Shown here in pieces: positions 42,821-51,336 of a DNA stretch of 64,000 nucleotides (positions are counted from its first letter, which is position 1; every line of letters starts with the position of its first letter). A program made the position numbers and the translations under genes. The DNA is taken from positions 292,258 to 356,257 of the forward strand of contig SVQW01000001.1 in assembly GCA_015065085.1 (NCBI GenBank). Reading direction: 5' to 3'. Below the pieces are notes generated by a model. It made no database searches and had not been told where the DNA came from. It was given only the letters and a program-made list of their open reading frames with translations. Origin of the DNA: Oscillospiraceae bacterium (GTDB lineage Bacteria > Bacillota > Clostridia > Oscillospirales > SIG627).

Positions 42821-43648
42821 TTACAAACTCAATGTATAGGTGGTTGAAATGTAATTAAGAACTATAATACCGCATAAAAACGCAACGATAATTGTAAGAC
42901 ACACAAAATCTGCAGTTGATAAATGCAGCGATTTCATTTTAGTTCTGCCTTCACCGCCGTGGTAACAACGGCATTCCATAGCCACAGCAAGCTCGTCGGC
43001 TCTTCTGAATGCAGAAATGAAAAGGGGAATCAAAATGGGAACAAGCGCCTTGGCACGCTTGAGGATATTTCCGCTTTCAAAGTCTGCTCCTCGTGCCTTT
43101 TGAGCATTTATAATCTTTTCCGTTTCTTCAATCAAGGTCGGTATAAAACGCAGTGCGATGGTCATCATCATTGTGAATTCATGAACGGGAACTTTAATCT
43201 TTTTGAGCGGATTCATAAGATTTTCGAGCCCGTCTGTGAGTGAAATGGGTGAGGTGGTATAGCTCAAAAGCAGAGATGTACCCATTATAAGTGTCAGAAT
43301 ACGCACCATCATAAAAACCGCGTTTACAATACCCTCCAGGTATATTTTAACAATTCCAAGCTCCAGCACCGGGATATTCCCCTGTGTCCAGAAAAGATTA
43401 ATGACTGCTGTGAATATTACTATAAGCATTATGGGCTTTATACCTTTGAGTACAACAGAAGGCTTGATGCCGGAAACGGCAACCATCCCAAAAGTAAAAA
43501 CAAGCAGTAAGGCGAACGAAAAAATATTTTTAGCGGAAAATACTGAGACAATGAAAATAACCGAAACGATGATTTTCATTCTCGGGTCCATTTTGTGTAG
43601 TATGGAATTACCTGGGAAAAATTGTCCCAGCGTCATATCTTTAAGCAT
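42821..43648 (-). CDS. ecfT: ECF transporter transmembrane subunit EcfT
   Basis: EcfT is the membrane scaffold that links the two ATPases to exchangeable vitamin- or metal-binding S components. The 275-residue protein has five or six helices and begins MTLGQFFPGNSILHKMDPRMK, the common Firmicutes form. The two coupling helices with Ala-Arg-Gly/Arg motifs are visible as NAQKARGADFE (about 185-195) and the later RADELAVAMECRCYHGG (about 217-233). No S component gene is in the window, so the module must be shared with S components encoded elsewhere. Confidence 0.92.
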   Translation of the reverse strand: MLKDMTLGQFFPGNSILHKMDPRMKIIVSVIFIVSVFSAKNIFSFALLLVFTFGMVAVSGIKPSVVLKGIKPIMLIVIFTAVINLFWTQGNIPVLELGIVKIYLEGIVNAVFMMVRILTLIMGTSLLLSYTTSPISLTDGLENLMNPLKKIKVPVHEFTMMMTIALRFIPTLIEETEKIINAQKARGADFESGNILKRAKALVPILIPLFISAFRRADELAVAMECRCYHGGEGRTKMKSLHLSTADFVCLTIIVAFLCGIIVLNYISTTYTLSL

Positions 43649-43651
43649 TGA

Positions 43652-44512
43652 TTACTCCTGAAATTGCTGTTGTAAAAGCTGCTTTATCTCTTTTATTGCG
43701 TCATTTGTCGTATATACGGTTTTTAGATCAATACCGCGCCTTTTCAGTTCCAGAATTATTTCCGTCACACTCGGAAGCGCAAGACCGTTGGAGCTGATAA
43801 GCTGAGCATTATTAAAAACATCTTCAACCGAACCGCTTGAAAGAATTCTGGAATTCTTCAGCACCACTATTTCATCGGCATATTCGGAAATGTCCTCCAT
43901 GCTGTGAGAAATAAGAATAACACTGTTATTTTTTGTGCGCTGGTAAGCTTTGATTCCGGTGAGGATTTCTTGGCGTCCGCGCGGGTCCAGTCCCGCCGCG
44001 GGTTCATCCAGTACAAGAACTTCCGGTTCCATGGCGATTACGCCCGCAAGAGCAACGCGACGTTTCTGACCGCCGGAAAGCTCGAAAGGTGATTTCTCGA
44101 GAAGCTCGGAGGATAGCCCCACGAACTCCGCAGCCTGACGTACGACCGTGTCCAGGTCTTTACCGCTCAGTCCCATGTTTTTAGGGCCGAATGCAATATC
44201 CGAGTATACGGTTTCCTCAAACAACTGGTACTCCGGATATTGAAATACCAGCCCGACTTTGTGACGAATAAGACCTATATTTTTGGGTTCTTCCCATATG
44301 TCACAATTTCCGAGCAACACTCTGCCGCTTGTTGGTTTCAATAAACCGTTTAAAAGCTGTGCAAGGGTTGATTTGCCCGAACCTGTGTGTCCGATAAGCC
44401 CCGTCAGTTTTCCGCCGTGAAATGTAATATTTATATTTTCAAGAGCTTCCTTTCGAAAAGGGGTGTTGGGGCTGTACACATAGGTTACATTTTCAAGTTT
44501 GATATCTGTCAA
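43652..44512 (-). CDS. ecfA2: ECF transporter ATPase EcfA2
   Basis: This ATP-binding subunit energises the ECF transporter with EcfA1. The 286-residue protein has Walker A GHTGSGKST (about 37-45), Q-loop LVFQYPEYQLFEETV, signature LSGGQKRRVALAG (about 143-155), Walker B VLVLDEPAAGLDP and the switch His in ISHSMEDI. The start is placed at TTG 44512, which leaves 1 nt after the ecfA1 stop and has AAAGG upstream; a start 13 codons earlier would overlap ecfA1 by 38 nt and lacks support. The C-terminal region (about 240-286) matches the dimerisation tail of EcfA proteins. Confidence 0.9.
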   Translation of the reverse strand: MTDIKLENVTYVYSPNTPFRKEALENINITFHGGKLTGLIGHTGSGKSTLAQLLNGLLKPTSGRVLLGNCDIWEEPKNIGLIRHKVGLVFQYPEYQLFEETVYSDIAFGPKNMGLSGKDLDTVVRQAAEFVGLSSELLEKSPFELSGGQKRRVALAGVIAMEPEVLVLDEPAAGLDPRGRQEILTGIKAYQRTKNNSVILISHSMEDISEYADEIVVLKNSRILSSGSVEDVFNNAQLISSNGLALPSVTEIILELKRRGIDLKTVYTTNDAIKEIKQLLQQQFQE

Positions 44513-44513
44513 T

Positions 44514-45371
44514 TTACTTTCGCCTTTCAATAATAAGCTTTTCAATAGCATCGGCTGCTTCTGCCACAGTCATTACGCCTTTGGGAACATTAAATCCGTC
44601 TCTTGCCAGCATATACATAAGCTCCGTCGGCTGAGGAACATCCAACCCAATTGCTTTAAGCTTTTCAACGTCGGAAAACACATCTCGTGGTAAGCCGTCC
44701 ATAAATATTTCACCGTCATTCATAACAATAACACGGTCTGCATAAACAGCTTCTTCCATATAATGCGTAATGAGAACAGTTGTTATGTTTTTATCTCTAT
44801 TCAGTTTGTTGGCGGTATTGATTATGTCACGCCGCCCGTATGGATCAAGCATTGCGGTTGATTCGTCGTAAATAATACATTCGGGGAGCATTGCTATTAC
44901 ACCCGCTATCGCGACACGTTGCTTTTGACCACCGGAAAGCTGGTGAGGGGAGTGGAGACGAAAATCAGTCATGCCTACTGCATCAAGAGCATAATCAACA
45001 CGCTCACGTATAGTTTGGGGATCGACCCCCATATTCTCCGGACCAAACGCTACATCTTCTTCAACAACCGTTGCAACAATTTGATTGTCGGGATTCTGAA
45101 AAACCATACCTACCGATTGGCGTATTTCAAGTATCCGCGACTCGTCAGAGGTTTCAATGCCGTTGACTGTTACTTTTCCTTCGGTTGGCAACAACACTCC
45201 GTTCATCAGTTTTGCCAATGTGGACTTTCCTGAACCGTTGTGCCCGAGAATTGCAACAAAAGTGCCGTCCTCAATTTTTAGTGATACATTTTTTACGGCA
45301 TAGTGTGTTTTATCTATAACCGGCTGAGAGTTGTAGGTGTAGGAAACGTTTTCAAAAACTATATTTGACAT
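44514..45371 (-). CDS. ecfA1: ECF transporter ATPase EcfA1
   Basis: The 285-residue partner of EcfA2 has Walker A GHNGSGKST (about 40-48), Q-loop MVFQNPDNQIVATVVEEDVA, signature LSGGQKQRVAIAG (about 146-158), Walker B CIIYDESTAMLDP (with Ser-Thr after the catalytic Glu, as usual for EcfA1) and switch His in LITHYMEEA. The EcfA1-EcfA2-EcfT-TruA order is the canonical Firmicutes arrangement. It starts 21 nt after the methyltransferase gene with AAGGTT-type ribosome binding site. Confidence 0.92.
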   Translation of the reverse strand: MSNIVFENVSYTYNSQPVIDKTHYAVKNVSLKIEDGTFVAILGHNGSGKSTLAKLMNGVLLPTEGKVTVNGIETSDESRILEIRQSVGMVFQNPDNQIVATVVEEDVAFGPENMGVDPQTIRERVDYALDAVGMTDFRLHSPHQLSGGQKQRVAIAGVIAMLPECIIYDESTAMLDPYGRRDIINTANKLNRDKNITTVLITHYMEEAVYADRVIVMNDGEIFMDGLPRDVFSDVEKLKAIGLDVPQPTELMYMLARDGFNVPKGVMTVAEAADAIEKLIIERRK

Positions 45372-45392
45372 TTTTAACCTTTCATGATTATG

Positions 45393-46244
45393 TTACAAGT
45401 ACCATCTTGCTGCCGCACCGCAGGGAAGAAAGCCACCCGTTTGAGTAACCGGAAGACCGATTTCATCACATTCTACCTTTCCGCCTTTAAGATGAAGCCT
45501 CAAAAGGTAACCCATTGTCGAAGCGGAAAGCCCAGTTGTGTAGGAGTTTAGTAAAAAGAATAGAGGATTGTCGGATAAAAGGTTTGAACACAGGCGAATA
45601 AAATCGCCGATGTTGCTTTCGAGTTTCCACATTTCTCCGCCGGGACCGCGTCCGTAGGAAGGTGGATCCATGATTATAGCATCGTACTTGTTGCCACGGC
45701 GTATTTCTCTTTCGCAGAATTTGATACAGTCATCAACGATATATCGTATGGGAGCACTTTCTAAACCGCTGGAAGCGGCATTTTCCTTAGCCATTGCAAC
45801 AATGCCTTTTGAAGCGTCCACGTGACACACGCTGGCACCGTTTGCCGCAGCTGCTATTGTTGCACCGCCGGTGTAAGCGAACAGGTTGAGGACGGAAATC
45901 TTGCGTCCCGAGTTGCGGATCATTTCACCAAACCAATCCCAGTTTGCAGCTTGCTCAGGAAAAACACCTGTGTGTTTGAATCCCATCGGCTTGATGTTAA
46001 AAGTGAGATTTTTGTAATCAATTTGCCATTTTTCCGGAAATCTGTTAATTTCCCAATGCCCCCCGCCATTTTGAGAACGTACATAATGACCGTCGGCTTT
46101 GTCCCAGAGTTTGTGGCGTTTTACACCGCTCCAGATAACCTGTGGATCGGGACGTATGAGTATATACTTACCCCAACGTTCAAGACGTTCACCGTCGGAT
46201 GTGTCCAATAATTCATAATCCGCCCAGTTGTTTGTTGTATACAT
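45393..46244 (-). CDS. Class I SAM-dependent methyltransferase (RlmI/RlmK-like)
   Basis: The 283-residue enzyme has the Rossmann methyltransferase fold: VLNLFAYTGGATIAAAANGA (about 134-153) is motif I, CHVDASKGIVAMAKENA (about 155-171) motif II, and YDAIIMDPPSYGRGPGGEMW (about 205-224) contains the DPPSY-type motif IV of RNA m5C/RlmI-like enzymes. It lacks an obvious PUA domain, but the N-terminal 100 residues with WGKYILIRPDPQVIW may bind RNA. The start is ATG 46244 with GAGG upstream; a TTG five codons earlier would overlap ruvB. Family members are annotated as SAM-dependent or 23S rRNA methyltransferases, and the exact target is unknown. Confidence 0.86.
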   Translation of the reverse strand: MYTTNNWADYELLDTSDGERLERWGKYILIRPDPQVIWSGVKRHKLWDKADGHYVRSQNGGGHWEINRFPEKWQIDYKNLTFNIKPMGFKHTGVFPEQAANWDWFGEMIRNSGRKISVLNLFAYTGGATIAAAANGASVCHVDASKGIVAMAKENAASSGLESAPIRYIVDDCIKFCEREIRRGNKYDAIIMDPPSYGRGPGGEMWKLESNIGDFIRLCSNLLSDNPLFFLLNSYTTGLSASTMGYLLRLHLKGGKVECDEIGLPVTQTGGFLPCGAAARWYL

Positions 46245-46248
46245 AAAT

Positions 46249-47313
46249 TCAGTCCTCAATAGAAATTTGTCTGTCTTTTTTTAGGTCAATGCCAAGATGT
46301 TCATACGCCAGCTGTGTTACACATCTGCCACGCGGAGTACGGTTGAGAAAACCGATTTGAAGCAGGTAAGGTTCGTATACATCTTCGAGCGTAATCGCTT
46401 CTTCTCCTATGGTCGCGGCAAGCGTTTCAAGACCTACGGGACCGCCACCAAAGAATTTGATGATTGAAGTGAGCATCCTGCGGTCTACCATATCAAGACC
46501 AAGCTCATCGATCTCAAGCATTTTTAAGGCTTCATCAGCTGTGGCGCGGTCTATTATTCCATTGTGCTTCACTTGAGCGAAATCGCGAACTCTTTTCAGA
46601 ATACGGTTTGCTATACGTGGTGTTCCGCGTGATCGTCTGGCAATTTCATCGGCACCTTCCGGGGTTATGTCAATGCCAAGGATATCCGCACTGCGGGTTA
46701 CGATTGAAGCCAGTTCTTCCGTAGTGTAAAGTTCAAGTCGCAGAAGAACACCGAAACGGTCACGCAGCGGTGCGGTAAGCTGACCTGCTCGAGTGGTGGC
46801 ACCTATAAGTGTGAATTTTTCAAGCGGTATCCGTATACTTCTTGCTGAAGGACCGCTGCCGATTATTATGTCAAGCGCATAATCTTCCATGGCAGGGTAG
46901 AGGACCTCCTCAATTGAACGGGAGAGTCTGTGTATCTCGTCGATGAAAAGCACATCGCCGTGCTGAAGGCCCGAGAGAAGTGCCGCAAGATCTCCTTGCT
47001 TTTCGATTGCGGGCCCGGAAGTGATTTTGATATTTACGCCCAATTCAGAAGCGATGATTGCGGAAAGAGTAGTTTTTCCGAGGCCGGGCGGACCGTACAG
47101 CAGAACGTGATCCAGTGCCTCGCTTCTGCTTTTTGCCGCTTCAATATAGATTTTAAGACTTTCTTTTGCTTTTTCCTGCCCTACATATTCGTCGAATGTT
47201 CTGGGGCGCAGTGAATTGTCCGTTATAGAAGCCTCGTTGTCGTATTCAATGGGCGAAGGGTCAACCACTCGCTCATCAAATGTATCGTCGTCGTATTCGT
47301 GTTTTTTTGACAT
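46249..47313 (-). CDS. ruvB: Holliday junction branch migration helicase RuvB
   Basis: RuvB is the hexameric AAA+ motor that drives Holliday-junction migration with RuvA. The 354-residue length is normal. [19 protein letters not shown] (about 36-54) begins the domain; Walker A is GPPGLGKTT (about 74-82), Walker [10 protein letters not shown] (about 122-130), sensor [17 protein letters not shown] (about 170-186) with the arginine finger, and the C-terminal winged helix has [17 protein letters not shown] (about 317-333). It follows ruvA by 3 nt. Confidence 0.96.
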   Translation of the reverse strand: MSKKHEYDDDTFDERVVDPSPIEYDNEASITDNSLRPRTFDEYVGQEKAKESLKIYIEAAKSRSEALDHVLLYGPPGLGKTTLSAIIASELGVNIKITSGPAIEKQGDLAALLSGLQHGDVLFIDEIHRLSRSIEEVLYPAMEDYALDIIIGSGPSARSIRIPLEKFTLIGATTRAGQLTAPLRDRFGVLLRLELYTTEELASIVTRSADILGIDITPEGADEIARRSRGTPRIANRILKRVRDFAQVKHNGIIDRATADEALKMLEIDELGLDMVDRRMLTSIIKFFGGGPVGLETLAATIGEEAITLEDVYEPYLLQIGFLNRTPRGRCVTQLAYEHLGIDLKKDRQISIED

Positions 47314-47316
47314 TTT

Positions 47317-47922
47317 TTACCTCATCAGTTTTTTGAGACCCCGGCGTATCATTTCTTCAAGCGGTGTATCATCCGCAATGCCGTCCAATGCATCATAAGC
47401 CTCTTTTCGTGTGTATCCGAGTACTACCAGTGCATCCGCCGCGGCGGTTACATCATCGCTTGAACCTGTCATGCTGTCACCGGCAATGATGGGCGATTTG
47501 ACAGCAACGGCAGTCTGATTCTTTTTCATTTTGTCATGGAGTTCAAGTATGATTTTCTGAGCTGTTTTAAGTCCGATTCCCTGAGCGGCACTTATGGCTT
47601 TGGGGTCATTGGAAATAACCGCCATGGCAAATCGTGTAGGAGTTAATTCAGAAAGAATTGACATTGCGGCCTTTGGGCCCACTCCCGAAACAGTTATAAG
47701 CATTTGGAATGTGTGACATTCCTCGGTGTCATAGAAGCCGTACAGCTCGCTTGAATCCTCGCGAGTGACAAGATAAGTGTAAAGCTTTACGTTACCTTCG
47801 GTATTCATCAGCTTGCCTATGGTTTTATCACTGACGGTCATCTTATAGCCGATTCCGTTGTTATCGATAACAGCCATGCCAGATGCGGCGTGAACAAGCG
47901 TGCCGCTTATATAGTAGTACAT
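47317..47922 (-). CDS. ruvA: Holliday junction DNA helicase subunit RuvA
   Basis: RuvA binds the four-way junction and loads RuvB. The 201-residue protein has the N-terminal OB fold (MYYYISGTLVHAASGMAVID), the acidic pin near EDSSELYGFYDTEE (about 56-69), two helix-hairpin-helix motifs including VSGVGPKAAMSILSEL (about 78-93) and AQGIGLKTAQKIILEL (about 112-127), and the small C-terminal RuvB-binding domain (about 150-201) after a flexible linker. It abuts ruvC without a gap. Confidence 0.95.
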   Translation of the reverse strand: MYYYISGTLVHAASGMAVIDNNGIGYKMTVSDKTIGKLMNTEGNVKLYTYLVTREDSSELYGFYDTEECHTFQMLITVSGVGPKAAMSILSELTPTRFAMAVISNDPKAISAAQGIGLKTAQKIILELHDKMKKNQTAVAVKSPIIAGDSMTGSSDDVTAAADALVVLGYTRKEAYDALDGIADDTPLEEMIRRGLKKLMR

Positions 47923-48447
47923 TTATTTTCCTCCGGTACGTTTTGTTGGATTAATTTTGTTAAGTCCTGCAAGCTTCGAAGAAGAATTATGTGCGTGACA
48001 TATTGCAAGTGCAAGTGCGTCGGCGGCATCATCCGGCTTAGGGCGTTCATTGAGCCCCAAAAGCACTTTTGTCATTTCCATAACCTGATGCTTTTCGGCT
48101 CGTCCATAGCCAACCACGGCCTGCTTTACTTGCAGTGGTGTATATTCAAACAGCGGTATTCCCGCTCTTTCTGACGAAAGAAGCACTATGCCTCGTGCCT
48201 GTGCGACGTTAATTGCGGTTTTCTGGTTGGTGTTGAAAAAAAGTTCTTCAACCGCCACGGCATCTGGAGTATATGTTTTGATAAGACAGTTCAATCGGTC
48301 ATATATCAGTGCCAATCTGCGTTCAACGCGTTCACCGGCAGCAGTGGTAATTGCACCGCAAGTGATATAGTTGAATGAATTGCCAAAATAGTTTATAATG
48401 CCGTACCCCATAGTTGCGATACCGGGGTCGATACCCAGAATAATCAT
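47923..48447 (-). CDS. ruvC: Holliday junction resolvase RuvC
   Basis: RuvC cuts Holliday junctions. The 174 residues begin with MIILGIDPGIATMGYGI, which carries the first catalytic Asp. The catalytic Glu is in AVEELFFNTNQKTAI (about 65-79), and the acidic cluster near the C-terminus is in KPDDAADALALAICHAH (about 139-155). The start is ATG 48447, with GGAG about 9 nt upstream; a longer frame up to 48528 would run through the 3' end of the RNase P RNA and is rejected. Only 22 nt separate it from that RNA. Confidence 0.95.
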   Translation of the reverse strand: MIILGIDPGIATMGYGIINYFGNSFNYITCGAITTAAGERVERRLALIYDRLNCLIKTYTPDAVAVEELFFNTNQKTAINVAQARGIVLLSSERAGIPLFEYTPLQVKQAVVGYGRAEKHQVMEMTKVLLGLNERPKPDDAADALALAICHAHNSSSKLAGLNKINPTKRTGGK

Positions 48448-48469
48448 CAGACACACTCCGTAAAATAAG

Positions 48470-48815
48470 ATTTGCAATCGGGCTTGTAAGCCGGGTTCTG
48501 TACCGATCCTGAGATCGATGACGGTCATCTATCTCGACCGTACGTTGCCGTACGGCTCAAGCCACTAGGGAACTATCAGGCTGATTTAAACGTTCCACGT
48601 GTTGCTTCAGATAGGGTTTACAGGGCAATGCAGTCGCCTGCACGCCGGTGAGCTCTTACCTCGCCTTTCCATCCTTACCTCAAAAGAGGCGGTATATTTC
48701 TGTTGCACTTTCCCGGAAGTCGCCTTCGGCGGACGTTATCCGCTATCCTGCCATATGAAGCCCGGACTTTCCTCACAGAGTTCGAATTCTGCGCGACCGT
48801 CCCGCCCGGTTGCAA
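48470..48815 (-). ncRNA. rnpB: RNase P RNA (class A)
   Basis: This is the catalytic RNA that trims 5' leaders from pre-tRNAs. On the minus strand it has the conserved CR-I segment GAGGAAAGTCCGGGC near its 5' end (about 48760-48774) and ACAGAACCCGGCTTA near the 3' end (about 48486-48500). The ends (about 48802-48815 and 48470-48483) pair as helix P1 in 13 of 14 positions, which defines a length close to 346 nt. Loops with GGTAAGGATGGAAAGGCGAG and GTAGTTCCCTAGTGGC-like sequence also match bacterial RNase P. A perfect consensus promoter lies directly upstream. No terminator is seen before ruvC. Assignment to the A versus B type was made by general look and is less certain. Confidence 0.93.
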
Positions 48816-48826
48816 ATACGATATAT

Positions 48827-48855
48827 ATTATATACTAATATTTTATTTTTGTCAA
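48827..48855 (-). promoter_or_regulatory. Consensus sigma-A promoter of rnpB
   Basis: On the minus strand TTGACA, a 17-nt spacer and TATAAT, both perfect. The predicted start is close to the 5' end of helix P1. Confidence 0.92.
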
Positions 48856-48873
48856 ATATTTTTAAGGAATATA

Positions 48874-48902
48874 TTGATTATTTTTTCTAAAAAGAGTATA
48901 AT
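48874..48902 (+). promoter_or_regulatory. Sigma-A promoter of murD
   Basis: TTGATT (48874-48879), a 17-nt spacer and TATAAT (48897-48902). It lies back to back with the rnpB promoter; 18 nt separate the two -35 boxes. Confidence 0.85.
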
Positions 48903-48935
48903 ATAGCATAAATTATTTTTTTTTTTGGAGCCGCT

Positions 48936-50273
48936 ATGAGAAATATTAAATACACTTTCAGTGATTTTAAAACATGGATACACGGCAAACGGGTAGGCTT
49001 GGCGGGTGTCGGAATAAGCAACAGTCCGCTGATTGACTTGCTGGATTCATGCGGAGCAACAATTGTTGCGCGTGACAAAAAAGTTCCTGAGGAAAACATA
49101 TTGAATAAGCTTAAATCCGTAGAAGCCGAGATTTTCACAGGTGAAGATTATCTCAAGGATATAACTGAAGATATCGTCATAAAATCGCCGGGTATACGCC
49201 CTGACTTGGAAGAGTTCAAAAATGTTGCCGTACTTACAAATGAAATGCAGCTCTTTTTTGATGTCTGCCCCGCAAAAATAATCGCCGTTACCGGCAGTGA
49301 TGGTAAAACGACAACTACTACCCTCATTTCGGAAATTCTTAAAAAAGCCGGGTACAACGTATGGCTTGGCGGAAATATTGGCACACCGCTTTTCTGTAAG
49401 ACGGAAAGTATTACCGAAAACGATGTTGTTGTGCTGGAACTTTCCAGTTTTCAGCTTATGTCTATGACATCTTCTCCGGATATATGTATAATTACAAATG
49501 TTTCTCCGAACCATCTTGATTGGCATACGGATTTTGAAGAATATGTAGTGGCAAAGAAAAATATATTTAAGTTTTCGGATAACAGTATTGTTGTTTTGAA
49601 TAAGGATAATGAAATTACCCGTAAAATGGCTGATGAGTTATCCGAAGAGCGGGTGCGTTTCTTCTCAAGAAAAGAAGATGCTGTGGATGAGGCGATCTGC
49701 GTGCGTGGTAAAAAAATTCTTAACAGAAGTGACATATTTATCCCCGGAGAGCATAACGTGGAGAACTTTCAGGCAGCCATAGCCGCGACTTTGGATTTTG
49801 TTTTGCCGGAGCATGTAATTTCGGTGGCACGCGAGTTCAGGGGTGTACCTCACAGATGTGAATTTGTAAGGGAAAAGGACGGGGTAAAGTATTATAACAG
49901 TTCTATTGACAGCAGCCCCAGCCGTACTATTGCAGCTGTTGGTGTTTTCAAGAGTAAAATTATTGCCATTTGCGGTGGTTATGACAAAAATCTTGATTAT
50001 TCACCGCTTGCCGATGTTTTTGCGCAAAAGCTTAAGGTACTTATACTTACGGGTGCAACTTCACAGAAGATATATGACGCCGTAGTGAAAGTCGACCATG
50101 ATTATCCGATATATTTTGAGAAAGATCTTGCCTCTGCCGTAAAGAAGGCACATGATATTTCAACAAGCGGAGATACAGTAGTTCTTACACCTGCCAGTGC
50201 AAGCTTTGACGCATTTAAGAATTTTGAGCACCGAGGCAATTTTTTCAAAGAACAAGTCAATAATTTAGAATGA
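48936..50273 (+). CDS. murD: UDP-N-acetylmuramoylalanine--D-glutamate ligase
   Basis: MurD adds D-glutamate to UDP-MurNAc-L-Ala in peptidoglycan synthesis. The 445-residue protein has the N-terminal UDP-binding domain (KRVGLAGVGISNSPLIDLL, about 15-33), the ATP loop GSDGKTTTT (about 122-130), LELSSFQL (about 168-175), NVSPNHLDWH (about 188-197) and the C-terminal ligase domain with VPHRCEFVREKDGVKYYNSS (about 302-321) and AICGGYDKNLDY (about 346-357). It lies outside a dcw cluster, and no other mur gene is in the window. A T-rich leader precedes the GGAG site. Confidence 0.94.
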   Translation: MRNIKYTFSDFKTWIHGKRVGLAGVGISNSPLIDLLDSCGATIVARDKKVPEENILNKLKSVEAEIFTGEDYLKDITEDIVIKSPGIRPDLEEFKNVAVLTNEMQLFFDVCPAKIIAVTGSDGKTTTTTLISEILKKAGYNVWLGGNIGTPLFCKTESITENDVVVLELSSFQLMSMTSSPDICIITNVSPNHLDWHTDFEEYVVAKKNIFKFSDNSIVVLNKDNEITRKMADELSEERVRFFSRKEDAVDEAICVRGKKILNRSDIFIPGEHNVENFQAAIAATLDFVLPEHVISVAREFRGVPHRCEFVREKDGVKYYNSSIDSSPSRTIAAVGVFKSKIIAICGGYDKNLDYSPLADVFAQKLKVLILTGATSQKIYDAVVKVDHDYPIYFEKDLASAVKKAHDISTSGDTVVLTPASASFDAFKNFEHRGNFFKEQVNNLE

Positions 50274-50292
50274 TTTAGAGGAAAGGTTAGAC

Positions 50293-51336
50293 ATGAACAT
50301 AAAAAAAGCCATTGAAACTTTGACAGAACTGCCATCCGTTTCGGGTTATGAACATTTGTTACACGACCGGATTTTTTCTTTGTGTGAAGGTGTATTTGAT
50401 ACTGCCTATGCTTTAAAAAATCAAAGCGTGGTTGCAGTAAAAAAATGCGGTAATCCCAATGCACCTGTTATACTTCTTAATGCGCATTTGGACGAGATAG
50501 GTATGTATGTCACCGCTGTGCATGAGGGTGGTTTTCTGAGTGTTACAAATATCGGCGGTATAGATACCAACATTTTGTATGCTTCACAAGTTACAGTTTA
50601 CGGTAAACGTCCGATTAAAGGCGTTTTTGTTTCCACACCGCCTCATCTTGGTAACGGATCCACTGACCTTGATAAGATAACAAAATTGGTCATCGACACC
50701 GGCCTTACAAAAAAAGAGCTGGATGAACTTGTTGATATTGGAACGCCTGCAGTATTGGCCAATGGCGTGGATTATCTTTTGAATGACAGAATTTCTTCAC
50801 GCGGTTTGGATGACAAAATTGGTGTTATAACAATAATTAAAGCCGTTGAAATGCTGAAAAAAACTATTGATTTTGATATATATGCTTTGTTTTCTTCACA
50901 AGAAGAAGTAACTTCTTTGGGCGCTTCAACCGGTGTATACGACATAAATCCGGATATGGCTATTGTCGTAGATGTAGGTCACGCAAAGATGAAGGGTATC
51001 GATGAGATTGGTGCACTTGAACTTTCGTGTGGCACGGCTGTATCTTATTCCGCTACCACCTCACGAAAGCTTTCCGATGCAATATGTACGACTGCCGAAA
51101 AACACAAATTAAAGTTCCGGCGTGTCAGCGAAGCCAATAACACCGGAACGGACGCTCATAATATACAGGTGGCACTGGAAGGTATCCCATGTACCGTTTT
51201 ATCTGTCCCATTGAGAAACATGCACACCGCCTGTGAAGTTATTTCTCTTGAAGATGTGAAGAATACAAGCAAACTTATTGCTTGTTTTATAACTGATGGT
51301 TTGTATCGCGGAGAGGAGATGCGTATAATTGGATAA
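50293..51336 (+). CDS. M42-family metallo-aminopeptidase (first of three)
   Basis: M42 peptidases form dodecameric TET particles that trim short peptides. The 347-residue protein has a full di-metal set: His and Asp in LNAHLDEIG (about 61-69), bridging Asp in RGLDDKIGV (about 171-179), the Glu-Glu pair in SSQEEVTSLG (about 203-212), Asp in AIVVDVGHAK (about 223-232) and the terminal His in LRNMHTACE (about 309-317). It also has the GTDAHNIQ segment. AAAGG precedes the ATG, and it is 19 nt after murD. Its residues differ from the two downstream copies, so these are old paralogues. Confidence 0.9.
   Translation: MNIKKAIETLTELPSVSGYEHLLHDRIFSLCEGVFDTAYALKNQSVVAVKKCGNPNAPVILLNAHLDEIGMYVTAVHEGGFLSVTNIGGIDTNILYASQVTVYGKRPIKGVFVSTPPHLGNGSTDLDKITKLVIDTGLTKKELDELVDIGTPAVLANGVDYLLNDRISSRGLDDKIGVITIIKAVEMLKKTIDFDIYALFSSQEEVTSLGASTGVYDINPDMAIVVDVGHAKMKGIDEIGALELSCGTAVSYSATTSRKLSDAICTTAEKHKLKFRRVSEANNTGTDAHNIQVALEGIPCTVLSVPLRNMHTACEVISLEDVKNTSKLIACFITDGLYRGEEMRIIG

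Noticed and set aside
48448-48528. N-terminal extension of ruvC by 27 codons
   Set aside because: It would lie in the 3' part of the RNase P RNA, while ATG 48447 has a ribosome binding site and matches the family start.
48599-48906. Short plus-strand frames across the RNase P RNA
   Set aside because: The region is explained by the structured RNA and its promoter; no ribosome binding site supports them.
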